Source: Dermanyssus gallinae
Taxonomy: Eukaryota; Arthropoda; Arachnida; Mesostigmata; Dermanyssidae
Direction: 5' to 3'
Assembly: GCA_003439945.1 (NCBI GenBank)
Contig: QVRM01005931.1
Location: forward strand, 1 to 64,000
DNA: 64,000 nt
Both the position numbers and the translations under genes were made by a program. Positions 1-11,830 of the stretch are shown in pieces. The notes beneath the pieces are model-generated. The model was not told the origin of the DNA. It made no database searches and was given only the letters and a program-made list of their open reading frames with translations. Positions within the stretch are counted from its first letter, which is position 1. Each line of letters opens with the position of its first letter.

Positions 1-470
1 CGTCTAGGTACCAGACATTAAAAGGGCTTTGTAGGCTTGATACCAGATCAGAAATGCCGAGGCAAAACAGAGCTGGTTTCAGTGGGTTTCCCTGCTGAAT
101 GCCTGTTTGCGATTCTATGGTCATATCTACGTTCCAAGCGAGGATTGAGGAATCTTTATAACCCTGTCATACGATCGGTAAAAGTCGCGGTGCCTTTCTC
201 TTTACTTCGTCGAAAATTTGGTTACTTTTTACTGTGTTAAACGCATTTCGGAAGTCTAGTTTGACTAGTACTTTTGCCGGACCTTCTGTTTCCAGATAAC
301 CGTGTGTGCAATAGCCTCTGCTCCTCCTCTAATGACAACACCTATTTAATGGGGTAAAACCGCAGCAACAATGGCCCGTTTGTTCATAGCCATCGTGATC
401 TTTAAAGCCGTTCTTCGTAGAGTTAGTCCGCATGCTATGGGCCTAATGGAATTATCCTTCCTTCAAAGGG
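1..470 (-). mobile_element. Non-LTR retrotransposon RT remnant
   Basis: The minus strand gives, through several frameshifts, RGGAEAIAHTV, then VLVKLDFRNAFNTVKS, then SQTGIQQGNPLKPALFCLGI. These are the finger and palm motifs of LINE reverse transcriptase (LDF.NAFN and GVQQGDPLGPLLF). The element runs off the left edge of the window. Confidence 0.75.
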
Positions 471-834
471 CACCTGCGCTGTAGAAAACGAGATGGCAGA
501 ACGATGGCTGCTATTATTACTATTATTATTACGTTGTCGTTTTCCAGTTTTTCCAGCGGCGTCTACTGGTTTTCCGTTGCTATTTTTGCTGCTGTCAAAC
601 AATGCGTGGATGGGGCTACATCGCACCACCCGCAGCGTGGTAGTACGCTATGCAGTGCACGGCTGCCACCATGTTCTCTGTAAACTCAAGGGTACCATGA
701 GCCGACAGAAGAATGTATCTGTAACAGGTGTAAGAGGGCTTGTGGGAGAAATCATGCGGGAGAGTGCTCGACTTCAGGTTGATCACTGGCCAGGCTGGCT
801 CAGTGACCGTGTTTTTATGTTTAGTATTTGACTA

Positions 835-880
835 TATACCTAACAAAGGTGATTAATAAATGAATGAATGAACTAATGAG
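835..880 (+). mobile_element. Possible LINE 3' terminus
   Basis: AACAAAGGTGATTAATAAATGAATGAATGA resembles the ends of LINEs in this window (AATAAAGGTG followed by a short tandem tail). Short and uncertain. Confidence 0.25.
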
Positions 881-2766
881 TATTTTGCTGTTGTCGTTGC
901 TCTTCTTGACATTTATTGCTTTCCACGCTTGCTTCCTCGTAATGAGTGTTCTTGCTTACTCTTCTTATACTGTTGGGGTAGCGATCTATCGCCAACACGC
1001 CAAATGTTTGTCCAGGCAACCAATCTGCTCTCAAGAAGGGCCGGAGCTCGACGGACAGGTTTGCTACACGTAGAGTTCGTCTCTTGCTGCATCTCACCTC
1101 TCTTCGTGCATAGTCCGTCTCCACCAACGCTGCAAGACGCGAACAATCGCCCCCTATCATCTGAAAACGTAAGAGTGATTAATATCTAATTTATGTATAT
1201 ATATATATGGTAATAATTGTTTGTCTACAACGAGAACAAGCACGTAAACGTTGACCGTGCGAATATGCGGATATATTTACCAGTTTACACGTTTTTACCG
1301 ACTGTCTCTGTTCAAACAATGTATCTTTGATGTCATAGAGATTATGCATCTTTTTGTGCGTCGTCTCCAGAGTGCACTTTCGGCCGACAATTGGGGGATT
1401 AAGGTTTATGGAGTCTACAACATCTACTGAAGGCACCGAGCCTGACATCAGGCATCCGGTTCGAAACATGTGGTACATGTTGAAACCGAGGTTATCTTTT
1501 TTAGAGATTAGAACGACTGGCATGAGGTAGTGTGTTATCCTGGTAAACGACAACTTATTTCCTCTCCGGTTGTCCGTAAGTCGTCCAAATTGTAAGTTGT
1601 TGGTCAATTTCTTACACCTGGCTAAAATGTTCAGCCATGTTTCTATGCGGGTTTGATTCTGCGTGGTTTATAGTATTGATTTGCTCCTCTGTTCAAGAAG
1701 TGGCTCCGGTTTATTATCACATATAATTTCAAGTATGGGACGTTCCCAACAATTTGAACTAATGCGTTCGGTCACAGAAATTTGTTTTGCAATAGCGGCG
1801 ATATGTCGATAAGTCTGAACGATTTGCCATTCCGATTCCGTGTGGTGGTATTCCTCTGTTCTGGTGCTTTGGTATAACCATTTCGGGTGTTTCCCGCGTC
1901 CCCCCTTGTTCATTGAAATTCAGGACGTTTTGGTTGGACCGTTCCAGCTGTATAGACTGCCCAGTCTATTCACATTACGGCCTGATAAAACTCAGTAAAT
2001 CCCTAACTAATTGTTGCGGCTCATTCCAGCAGTAACTGACCCACGAACATTTATTTTTTAGGATAGGTTTCATCAAGACCGGCTTTGAGGTAACCCGACA
2101 AACGCATCATGTCTAGCTGAACAGAGGTGCATTCAGTGTGTCAAGTAGAAGAGTAATATACTCATAATTAAGAAGAAACACGAAACATATTTTTTTGCTT
2201 CCTGAATTGGGCTCTTTTAAGCTCTACACACAATCTAGCAATCATTACAAAAAAAAAACATTTAATCCCTTTTTGAACGTCGGATGCTTTGAGGGGAGAA
2301 ACGAAAAACAAAATTAAGTTTAACGCTGGTTGAACCACATTTATGCCGACGGAGGCCGATACGTTAACTGCCAAGTTATTTGCTGTTGTTGCTTGCTTTT
2401 CGATTATGCTTTGTGATTTTAAGGGGATAGTACCGCTGGAGATATGTTTAGTCCGTTGGAGTATATCTGCAGGCCCTAAAGAGATTTACAAGGTCAACTG
2501 CGACATCCGGAAACCGTTTCAAGGCGTACATACGGTCATTTCACCGACCACAAATTTGTCTGGTGAGTTGTTTGTTGGTCTATATGGTTAAGCAATTAAT
2601 ACTCCCTATATAGATTAACTTGGCACGGGTACTATTAATATGTAAGCCAAAAAGGCGGTTGTTTCAAAAATTATGATACGTCTGCAAATATCGCGGGACA
2701 CTGAATTTAAGAGATGTGTTGGACAGGCATGAATATTTTGTGGGTACTTATTACCAATTTCGTGGT

Positions 2767-2767
2767 G

Positions 2768-2830
<63 letters not shown>
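2767..2830. repeat. (AT)n microsatellite
   Basis: About 64 nt of AT repeats with two GTAT interruptions. Confidence 0.95.
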
Positions 2831-3065
2831 GATTGTCATGTATAAATGAAAAGTAAAAGATAAAATTCCGCGGCCATTATTATTATCACATGCAGAGCTT
2901 TGCTCGCATTTCTGTCTTGTTTTTGCGTCTCATCTGTGCTGGCTGACTTGTTGAAGCTCTTCATATAGGGGGAAGTATAGATAACTTTAGCATAATTGTA
3001 TATCTTCGTGCGCCTATCTACAACCTTTTTGCGACCCTTTTCGACGCCTTTCGTCTCGATCCGTG

Positions 3066-3412
3066 ATGACGTCCAACGCGCTAGCAGCGAACGCCAATTT
3101 ATGTTCGGACTTGGACAGGATTGCTGAAGAAGTGCACGACTTTCTTGACGACACCGCCTTCATCTTGACGCGGAACGGCGAACGCGAACACACGATTCGG
3201 TGTCTCCAGTCTCTGTTCGACCACAACGCCGACATCATTCAACCGTCGCTGGTTGCGCTGGATTCGGCCATTGTCCTACATCAGCTGCTCACGACTCACT
3301 TCAAGGGTCCCGGTGAAGTTTTGCCACTCGACAGTCTGAGGGAGAAATTCGAACTGCATTCGAGTGGCTCTCCGCCAGAGCATTCGACAGAAATGCAGTG
3401 CTGGCATTCTGA
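3066..3412 (+). CDS. Probable first exon of an unrecognised gene
   Basis: Open from ATG at 3066 for 115 codons to a strong donor GTGAGT at 3413 (phase 2), followed at once by an (AT)n tract. Codons are G/C-ending and the residues look like a real helical protein: MTSNALAANANLCSDLDRIA, then a LEHxLQ-type region with many Leu and His. The ORF stops one codon after the donor, which fits an exon rather than a complete gene. I do not recognise the family and cannot place the next exon; nothing convincing is seen before IDE-A. Confidence 0.5.
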
Positions 3413-3417
3413 GTGAG

Positions 3418-3418
<1 letters not shown>

Positions 3419-3452
<34 letters not shown>
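3419..3452. repeat. (AT)n microsatellite
   Basis: Begins six bases after the donor of the exon at 3066-3412. Confidence 0.95.
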
Positions 3453-3453
<1 letters not shown>

Positions 3454-3783
3454 GGAAAAATAATACAAAAACACAGATTAAGAACCTTATTGTCGTAGCC
3501 AAATGTATGATACGCGTCGCTCAATAGTTATTCAAATCGAAAAAAAATTGTCAGAGCTATTGGGCTCTTTTCCAGTAAGCCGTATATTGTAACTTTGCTG
3601 GCTTTGGCATGAAACGACGCTTAACGGAACTCAACCGGTATTTTAGATATGTGCTGTGGATCATCCTATTGAGTGATATGTGTTGTTTGCGCTTGTCTTC
3701 AAGTTTTAACATTAGATGATGGGCCTTCGATACGCGATTTCAGTACAGAATACGTATTCATCGGTAAGCTATACTGATTCAGT

Positions 3784-4488
3784 TTACATAGCAACGTTTG
3801 CCTCTACTTTGCTGTTACCAGTCAGGATTTCTGTGCTGTTCGCCGTGCTGTTGAGGACACCTTCGTGATCTTGGCTGAGCTGGGTTCGGCATCGAACGCC
3901 GTCACCGCGAAGGTCGTCCATGTACCTGGAACTTCTGGTCAGCTGTCGCTTCGCCAACGACTGCATCGCTGTCGGCATCCGACGAAGGAGCTCGCCGAGG
4001 TAAATGGACACAGCGAGCACCAGTCTTCGGCCGAAGCGTCCCTTTATCGAGGCAAGCCTGGTCAGGCCCAGCGCCCTGGGACAGAACTAGGTGAAGTAGT
4101 GGCTAATGGCGGCGTGGAGCTGCACTCCATAGGCGCCGCGCAAATCGAAGACCACACTCCGTTCCACACTGATATGGCCAGCGTAGCGCTGGACCACGAA
4201 GTGGTTCCCGCTCGTCAGCAAGCAGCAGAGTCTTTCGATGATGATCAGCTTTTAGTCGAGGAAGTCATGAAGAACGCGACAGCACACCACCATAAAAACG
4301 CCACGCTAACCTCTCGGGGTAATGGCGAGCCATCACCAGTCGTCGTTCTACAAAAGATTGTTGCTGTCAGAGCACCTCGCGGGCGAACCCCTGCCGCCTA
4401 TACGAGTTGTAAACACTGGAATGCTAATAACTCAGTACGGTCAGACGGCTTAGTGTCATTTAGCATTAGTGAAAGCAGCTACGGCTAG
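3784..4488. other. Coding-like block of unknown meaning
   Basis: A long plus-strand ORF (3865-4488) overlies a minus-strand frame open over roughly 4250-3784 apart from one stop. The minus reading (for example RALGLTRLASIKGRFGRRLV, GELLRRMPTAMQSLAKRQLT) looks the more protein-like and could be an old pseudogene; the plus reading could be its shadow. No family recognised. Confidence 0.25.
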
Positions 4489-4499
4489 AGCAGAATTGT

Positions 4500-6090
4500 G
4501 AAGGACTGTAAATTCAGACACGCTGAACGCAGAACGGCATCCGCGTATAGCTGCAGCCGCACAGGCAGTGGCCGCTGTCCCTACATTAGAAAAACTCGTT
4601 TTGTGGGCTTTGTTTTTCTCGTTAAGATTGCAAAGTATGGGTTTGGTTGCGACACAGCACCAGCCTTAGATATGCTACTACAAAGACAGGAGTAGTAGTG
4701 TGAGCAAGAATTTCGGCGTTTCGACATGATTGAATAGAATCACAAGAATATCAAGAAAAGGCAAGAGCAATCATAAGAAATATGTTTGTCCGAACGAATT
4801 ATTGTTAAGTTTCAGTTCATTCCCTGTTTTGATTTGCTGGTTCATAAAGTTGTGGATTTATTTTAGCATATACATAACATAACAGAAAATCACGTTTATT
4901 GTAATATCAAACGGGTGTGACTTACCATATGTATCACATATATGTATACTCAGCATCTTATTCTTAAACAGAAATACATTCTATTTTCGGCTTCGTTTAG
5001 TCACTTAACTAAGCCATTATTCAGCGCGCTTAGGTTCGATGGTGAGGAAACTCCTGTTCTGGATTATATATAACATTTCGCCCATTTAGTGTTCACTTGT
5101 TGCACTTCGAACCGATGTTTAGTTAAATAAACTACTAGAAGTGAATAGTTAAGTTATAACTTAGATATTTTTTACAACGGGCTAGTATTCTTCCCTTATC
5201 ATTTCAATTGGTATGTTCTCGGCTTATTGCGATGTTGAACTTCATATAGTAAGGCAGTTCTTATTATCAGCCGGTGCCATACTTCAATATTGTAGAGTGA
5301 TGGTGATTTTGAAAACCATAAACGCCAATGGTGTCTAATAAACGGTATTATTTTGTGCAGATATTATCAGGTAATCTTTATATTTCTTCTCAATGTTGAA
5401 GCTGTTTTCGTAAACGAAAACTTATCTGGTTGGCCTTCTGGAGAAGGAGACAGAAAATGTCGCACCAATGAAATGTTGTATTTCATGCAAAACAGAGAGC
5501 ATACAAGAATGCCCTAGAGACAAAACTTAAAACGTTTTCTTGAGTTCTCAATATTCTGATGTTGAAATTTTCGCTGCGAATTATTATATTTTCACTTTTT
5601 GACCTCTATCTTAACGCAACTAGCACGGCACTGATATTTTGAAATTAATAGAACACGATTGAGGTACTTGTTAGTACCTCAATCACGCACATTTTTTGTA
5701 CAAACATGTCGTTTTTATGCATCTTGAAAAATGTTTAATGTGATTTTCGATTTATGTACTACTGTATCATAGGTTCTTCTCGCAGATGAGAGTACCCCCT
5801 GACGTACCTGCGAATGAGATAAGTTCATCGGAATCGAATTCTTGTCGACGGTAAGTACGACTGTGTTACAAATAATAATTAGCACTCTAACAAGTTTATA
5901 ACTAAGAAGGAAGTTGATCATTAACGTTTGATTGACATTAACTCTTTTTTATATGGTTTTAACGACGAAATAATTTTAATATATTTATTCCGTCACATAT
6001 TGACGATTAATATGCATAAAGAAAAACAAACAATAAAAGACCTAGTATTGCATGAAGTCATTAATGGTTCAACGTAACCACTACGTGCCG
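4500..6090. other. Anonymous AT-rich DNA with one perfect hairpin
   Basis: No coding or TE signal is recognised. The only structure that stands out is the 12-bp stem, 4-nt loop hairpin at 5657-5684. Confidence 0.4.
5657..5684. repeat. Perfect short hairpin
   Basis: GATTGAGGTACT, a 4-base loop TGTT, then its exact reverse complement AGTACCTCAATC. Function unknown. Confidence 0.6.
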
Positions 6091-6099
6091 ACAACCTAT

Positions 6100-6222
6100 T
6101 TAACGAGCAAGATGGCTTTGTGGTAAAATCATTTTCCTTTCAGGAGATCGTACGTTTGCATGGTTTTCAACTTAGACGAAATAACCGCCAGAGTGGACTA
6201 TCATTGGCCATTATCTGACACA
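6100..6222 (+). mobile_element. SINE family 1, degraded copy
   Basis: CGAGCAAGATGGCTTTGTGG matches the head of the better copy at 30738 (AGCAAGATGGCTTAGTGG), and the body words TTGCATGGTTTTCAA, TTAGACGA and CGCCAGAGTGGA also match in order. The B box has been lost. Confidence 0.6.
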
Positions 6223-6411
6223 CAATAATTCATTGATTTCATAGCAGTTGTCTTTCGTACAAATTCTGTAATAGTACATCTGTTCCGCAGTTAAATTTGT
6301 TACGAGAGCTAGATCTAATTGAATGCTCCCTCTCGATTTGTTGCAACAGCATTCAAGGCCGCTTGTGTATTGCTCGGCGACACAGCTTATGTTCCATTGT
6401 TCTTTATACAT
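6209..6411 (-). other. Small cysteine-rich ORF, possible exon
   Basis: 66-codon minus-strand ORF from ATG at 6411 with eight Cys including an ECCCN cluster and the segment LVTNLTAEQMYYYRICTKDN, which has the flavour of a fibronectin-III G strand. CAG directly before the ATG could be an acceptor. There is no partner exon, so this may be chance. Confidence 0.2.
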
Positions 6412-6664
6412 CTGATACTGTAAACTATGCTATCAATATTCATATCCCTATACACACATTCCACCTTAGTCGTTCGCCTACAAACTTATAGGTTAAGCTC
6501 TTACACTGGCTCGTTTTGGAAGGTCTAAAACGCGTTTAATAAATGATGATTTCATCTTATACGGTTGCTGTAGGTTGTTCAAGCGTAGTTCCGATGCCAT
6601 TGCCTTCACAGATATGTCATGTGGGTTTTATTTTAATTTTGTGCACTTCAAGAGCAGTAGTCAC

Positions 6665-6835
6665 AGACACCTTGGCTAGGTCCTTCGAGTCGAGTCTGAT
6701 GGAATGGTGCATTCTCATGCGCCTTGCGACCGGAGGAGACACATAATTGCGCGGGTTCAATCCCTCTCGTTGCACATTTGTATATATGGGGTCCGTCTTA
6801 CGAAGCAATGCGAAAGCAATTCAGTTAATAGCGCC
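6665..6835 (+). mobile_element. SINE family 2 (tRNA-derived), copy 1
   Basis: Contains GCGCCTTGCGACCGGAGGAG, a B-box-like GGGTTCAATCCC, and the tail words ATGGGGTCCGTCTTACGAAG and CAATGCGAAAGCAA. All recur in the same order in the copy at 46.1-46.3 kb (minus). Confidence 0.7.
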
Positions 6836-6924
6836 CTCTGCTCTTACCTTAACGCTGTTTCGAAGCTCGGACTGTTGCGACTTCATAGGCCCTAGCCCTA
6901 GTAGGCCTTATGTGACCTACCTTG

Positions 6925-7080
6925 AGTTTCCCCAACAGTCTCTGTGGCAGCAGATGCTCTAGACACCCTAACATGTCCGGCTCGCAATGCATTGAGGATG
7001 TGCCGCACGACAATTCCGATCCCGTAGGGGACGGAGGATGGTCTAGAAATGAAGAAAACTTCTAAAAAATTCTTTGTACC
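6925..7080 (+). mobile_element. SINE family 3, rearranged copy
   Basis: Body words AACATGTCCGGC, GCATTGAGGATGTGCC and CCCGTAGGGGACGGAGGATG match the copy at 33.3 kb, but the segment TTTCCCCAACAGTC...GTGGCAGCA is inverted relative to it, so an internal inversion or two joined fragments are present. Confidence 0.55.
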
Positions 7081-7084
7081 TTGC

Positions 7085-7550
7085 ATGACTACTTCAAACA
7101 AATCTTAAGTTAAGCATTCATCTAAACACATGTACTCTTCTCCACGTTAGTCCATTGAACCAGTCTGTCCGGTACCCTTAATAGTGAGCTTCAGACGCAA
7201 ATAAATAAACATTATATTATTTAAAAAAATCAAACCTAAATTCATAGCCTTCCGTAGAAATAACTTCACGGGACCGCATTTCGTAGCGTCTGCGCTAGTA
7301 TAATTTGCATCACCGTACGTTTTTTTATCGTTAATTGCATTTTCCCTACGGATATAAGTGAGTAAACAGTGCCACCGTTCTCACAAAAAGGACACTAAGC
7401 AAAATGTCTGGAATAGCATGCGAGTTTTACATGATTGTATGGGCCATTGAATTGTATACGTTTACGTAGAAATTGAATTGGCTATTTTACATATATAACA
7501 TGATTTACGTTAGATGCACCGGTCTTCTTCTAAATTTTGACGAAAAACAA
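7085..7550. other. Anonymous AT-rich DNA downstream of IDE-A
   Basis: 3' flank of IDE-A; nothing recognised beyond the polyadenylation candidate. Confidence 0.4.
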
Positions 7551-7556
7551 TTTATT
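7551..7556 (-). terminator. Candidate polyadenylation signal of IDE-A
   Basis: AATAAA on the minus strand about 140 nt beyond the IDE-A stop codon. The distance fits a 3' UTR; cleavage itself is not visible. Confidence 0.4.
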
Positions 7557-7695
7557 TTTCAGCATTATTGCTTGAAAATTTGTCATTTCGGCACAAGGCG
7601 GATATCTGAACCTACTGTAAACTGAAGCGGCGGCATAACGAGGCTCTATGACGCTGTCGCCGTCACGTCACGTACCACTGGTGCTACTAGTGAAA

Positions 7696-7978
7696 CTACC
7701 CTTGTTGTTTACGGCCCCTGCTCTCGTAGAAGCCATGACCTTTTTTGAAGTTCTCTAGATTGCTGATGAGGTAGGTAGGTTGTATACCTGGACTCTTCTC
7801 GGTCTGTTTCACTCGGGACTCGACGTGGATGAGAAGCTGCTTGAGGTCCGGCCCTCCGTGGGCGACGTAGCGCAGAAAGAATTCGAGCACGTCCTCTTTG
7901 GACAACTTCGCGATTTCGTCCGACTCGAGCTGTTCACGATCGAAGATGTAAGCCCGCGACGTAATTTCCCGCCAAAGG
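7696..7978 (-). CDS. IDE: IDE-A exon 4 (C terminus)
   Basis: Terminal 283-nt exon after acceptor TTCTCAG. It starts LWREITSRAYIFDREQLESD, continues through ALVE-like helices and ends in GRKQQG before the stop. It lacks the C-terminal AKL of human IDE, so no PTS1 is seen. A minus-strand AATAAA lies about 140 nt downstream. Confidence 0.92.
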
Positions 7979-10280
7979 CTGAGAAAGAACAAACATTTCC
8001 ACAAACGTACCGCCAAATAGCCGTGAAATAGTCCGAAAAGCAGAAACAATAGGTCAAGCCAATAACCGGTTTTACGTTATCTTCTCCCTCGGGCGACGGT
8101 GTCGATTCACAGCAATTCGTATAGGAATGCTCGTTTCTAAAGCCAGTATGATTGCCTATCTCCAATATTTCTTAAAAGGATCCAATGAAACTTACTAAAC
8201 TGCTATCATTGGTATCGTTGCAACATTTTACATTATGCGCAGTCTGAAGTTAAATACATAGATACTAACTATATGAATGTATACATGGTACAACAATACA
8301 TTACAATCCAATGTATTATGATGTTTGAGAAGTCTATATGTTTTTGTTTGTATTTCTAGTGCCATTCTCCACACACACACACACACGCACATAAGAGAAA
8401 GAGTTAAATGGTTTACGCATCAACGCAATAGGTAAGAAAGTACATTCAGCCCCATACAGTGTGAGACTCACCCCCGACGTTTGGATAATGTTTCATAGAG
8501 ATCATATCTACTAAACGCATCTTCCCCTCTTAAGCTTCAACCTTCCTCTTAGCCTGGCTCTTCTTTTAATAGTACTACGGACCGACAGAAGGAGTGTTCT
8601 TTGTTGCCCTCAGTTAGCCAAGGGTATCCCCGGGTTTGTCCCCATAGCCGCCATACTGCATCCCTCTTTCTTCGAGAAGATTCTAGAAGTACCGTCGTAT
8701 TCTGTTCTCTCTAGCAAATCCGGACATCCAGAGTCGCTCCAGCTATCTCTAGGTCACAGTGTACGTGTGTGTCCATGTGGACTTTTTCTATCCTAAACAA
8801 GTATGTCTGAAAGTCGCCATGACCTGCGCCAGAAAGTGATCAACGTCTCCGCCCGGTCGATTCGACCACCTACTAAGGTCGCGAATGAGGTCACGAACGC
8901 GCGCCCCCAGTGCAACAACTGGATTGGCAGTTGTTGCGTCTGGGCAAGTTCAGGCAGACGCACGACTGTCGGGTTTTAGCGCCACGTTCCGGCAAGCTTC
9001 TTAGTGGAGAGGGATAGATACAAGTAGGTACGAGAAACGTGCACAGAAGGTTCTATAGAAGCGTTAATTTGAACAGAGCTGGATCTATCGCATTTGAGAA
9101 CTATCGGTGAGAGCCAATTAAGATAAAGCTGGCACAGCAGAGTGCGCAGACACAACACTGGTGGCCGCAGGCGATCGTGCTTTGTTTCCTGCGTACTCCA
9201 CTAGCCTAAGTTCAATAGACTAAGTCAATAAGTCAGTGTGTACAGTTCAAGTACATGTTAGCAGACTATTCGTTCTGCAACGCATTAATCGTGCCTTTCC
9301 TTCCGGCATCTTTGACTTCGATATTAGGGCTTTTTGGGCCTCTATCCCATAGTCTTTGTCTTTCTTCTGCTTTTAGGTCCAGCAAGGGAGAGTGCCAGCA
9401 AGGGCAAGTCTTATAAGCCTGAGTAATTCGTTGAACTTTACCGGTGAAAATCCAACATTCCTATAGATTCGACGAGCGACATGATAAGCTTCCTTCGTCT
9501 TGCTCTACTCGGTGGACGTTAGAATGGAAAAGAAATCTTGGCTCTTGTGCTGGCCACTTTCTCCGTTTTCTGTCGGGGCGCTTTTAGCAAGATATACGTC
9601 TCATCCAAATTGCACGCCCAGATACTTGACTATACTGACCATCTTTTTCTGGGCCTCGTTCGGGACAAGGTTAAGGCGCACTCGTTTTCTTCCTACCAGC
9701 GGGATACCTTCGCTTTTCTCCGGAGCAAAAGCCAGTCCAACCTCCTTAATCCATTCCGCAGGCGTTTTCGCCTGAACCGTCACTGCCAAGTCTTCTGCGT
9801 ATCTCTACTCCTATGGGGAGGTCACGCAGTCAAAGCACATCTATGTTCCACAGAAGTTGCTCTAGGATGGAACGCTGTGGAACACCCGCCGTAATAGGCA
9901 CCGCCTTAGCCTCACGAATGATGACTTGGTTCATCAAGTAGTTTGAGGTTAGTATTACCAGGTATGGCGGGACCTTCCTGTTGCCTACTGTGTACAGTAT
10001 AACCTTTCATGGTAGACGGTTAAAGGTGTTTCTAACGTCCAGCGGCATAATAAGGTAAAGCTTGCGGGTGTAGGTATAGCTTAGGCATGGAGTTTTGCAA
10101 CATTTCTGCCTTGGTCACTACTGTGTTGATAGCTGTGAGAACTGATCTGTTTTCATGGAATCACGCCAGTGTTTACAGAATCCGTATTGTGCATCGGACA
10201 TCAGGCTGTTTTCCGTGGCGAAGATCCGGACTCTCTCTGCTACAATGGTTTCCACTCTCTTTGCTAACGAGCTGATCAAG

Positions 10281-10317
<37 letters not shown>

Positions 10318-11782
10318 TTGTAAGCATTTTTCCTTCTCTGATAATCTTAATCGTCACATTTGCCACAACCTCAGGAAACTCCTAAGATAGAACTTTCACA
10401 GCCATTGGTGGAATAACATCAGGTCCTGGCACTTTAGCTAGTTTGATTTTCTCTACTATTTGGTGTACTTTCTCAAGAATTTCACATTCTGCGTGCTGGG
10501 GAACATTATTATCTTTGCACTCATCCTCTCTGGATCCTTCAGAATAGCTTTTGGGGGGCTCATTTGCAATGCAGATTGTCTCGAACCATCTTGTATGGTT
10601 TCTTCTAGGGGCCATCGTCAAGGAGAGCCGCGAGGAACTTTCTCCAGCATTAAATTATGCTGGCGACGATTTTTTAATAGGGTTTTACGCTTTTAGCACT
10701 CCGTTACTAGATCGGGAAGCGTTTCCACATTTCCTCTAGCTCCTCTTTATGGCCCTCTTCGGTTTAATGCTCTCTTTTTGGGCTTATTAATGTCCGAGCA
10801 AACTTTCGTCAGAAGCCTCTCTACTTCTGTTGCGTCGCCAGGGAGCCAGTCTATCTTAAAGATTCTCCGTCTTGCGTTTTCAATAATCTCACTATTTACG
10901 ATCGTGACCCACTGTCGAGGCGAGGGCGATGTTTGCCTTGTGTTCCTGATAATTATATACTCGAAACAGTTATGCTTAGTCAAATTCTCCTCCGCAGTTA
11001 GTACTCTACAGTTGGTGACCAATAGAGCCATTAACTCGTTGCATATCATCAGGTCTACGTGTAGGCCGTGTCCTGCTCTGTAGAACTTACGTATATACAG
11101 GGTATTACAGGAATATTTGATCAACGATATATGGAATTCTAGAGCTCGTTAAGGCAAATATTTTTTCCAATGGAACATGGTCTCTAAGAGACCCTGTTTC
11201 GGAATGAGAGTTAAATTACTACAATTTGTGACATTGGTGTTTTTGCCCGTCATAGGAGCATAGAATGTGCTGTTGCGAGACAACCAGGTTTTCTAGACAG
11301 AAGCTAAACACACCGCCGTGTTCGTGAGAAAATTCTGCTTCTTTCGAAGAACTCATATGATCGTCATGAAATGCGCCTGAATATGTTAGTTTAGAGCGCT
11401 GTAAGTGGTCGTAAGGTAATGATTTTGAGGTATTGGGCGTGAAGGTTAATAAAATAACTTTATTTTGGCGAATTCTCTTCTAAGCGACCATGTAGCATCT
11501 TCTGACCGGCCTTATGAGTTCTTCGAAAAAAGCAGAATTTTCTCACGAACACGGTGGTGTGTTTAGCTTCTGTCTAGGTTGTCTCGCTAAACCTGGTTGT
11601 CTCGCAACAGCACATTCTATGCTCCTATGTCGGGCAAAAACACCAATGTCACAAATTGTAGTAATTTAACTCTCACTCCGAAACAGGGCCTCTTGGAGAC
11701 CATGTTCCATTGGAAAAAATATTTGCCTTAACGAGCTCTACAATTCCATATATCGTTGATCAAATATTCCTGTAATACCCTT

Positions 11783-11830
<48 letters not shown>

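Larger units (their letters stand above)
471..3065. other. Anonymous intergenic DNA
   Basis: Apart from a possible LINE tail near 850 and an (AT)n tract at 2767-2830, I see no gene. Short ORFs such as 1191-1607 (minus) match nothing I recognise. (ATT)n-like codons at 510-530 are simple sequence. Confidence 0.4.

Noticed and set aside
3865..4488. 207-codon plus-strand ORF as a gene
   Set aside because: Composition (many Ala, Glu, His, Gln without order) suggests the shadow of an old minus-strand coding region; kept only as an unexplained block.
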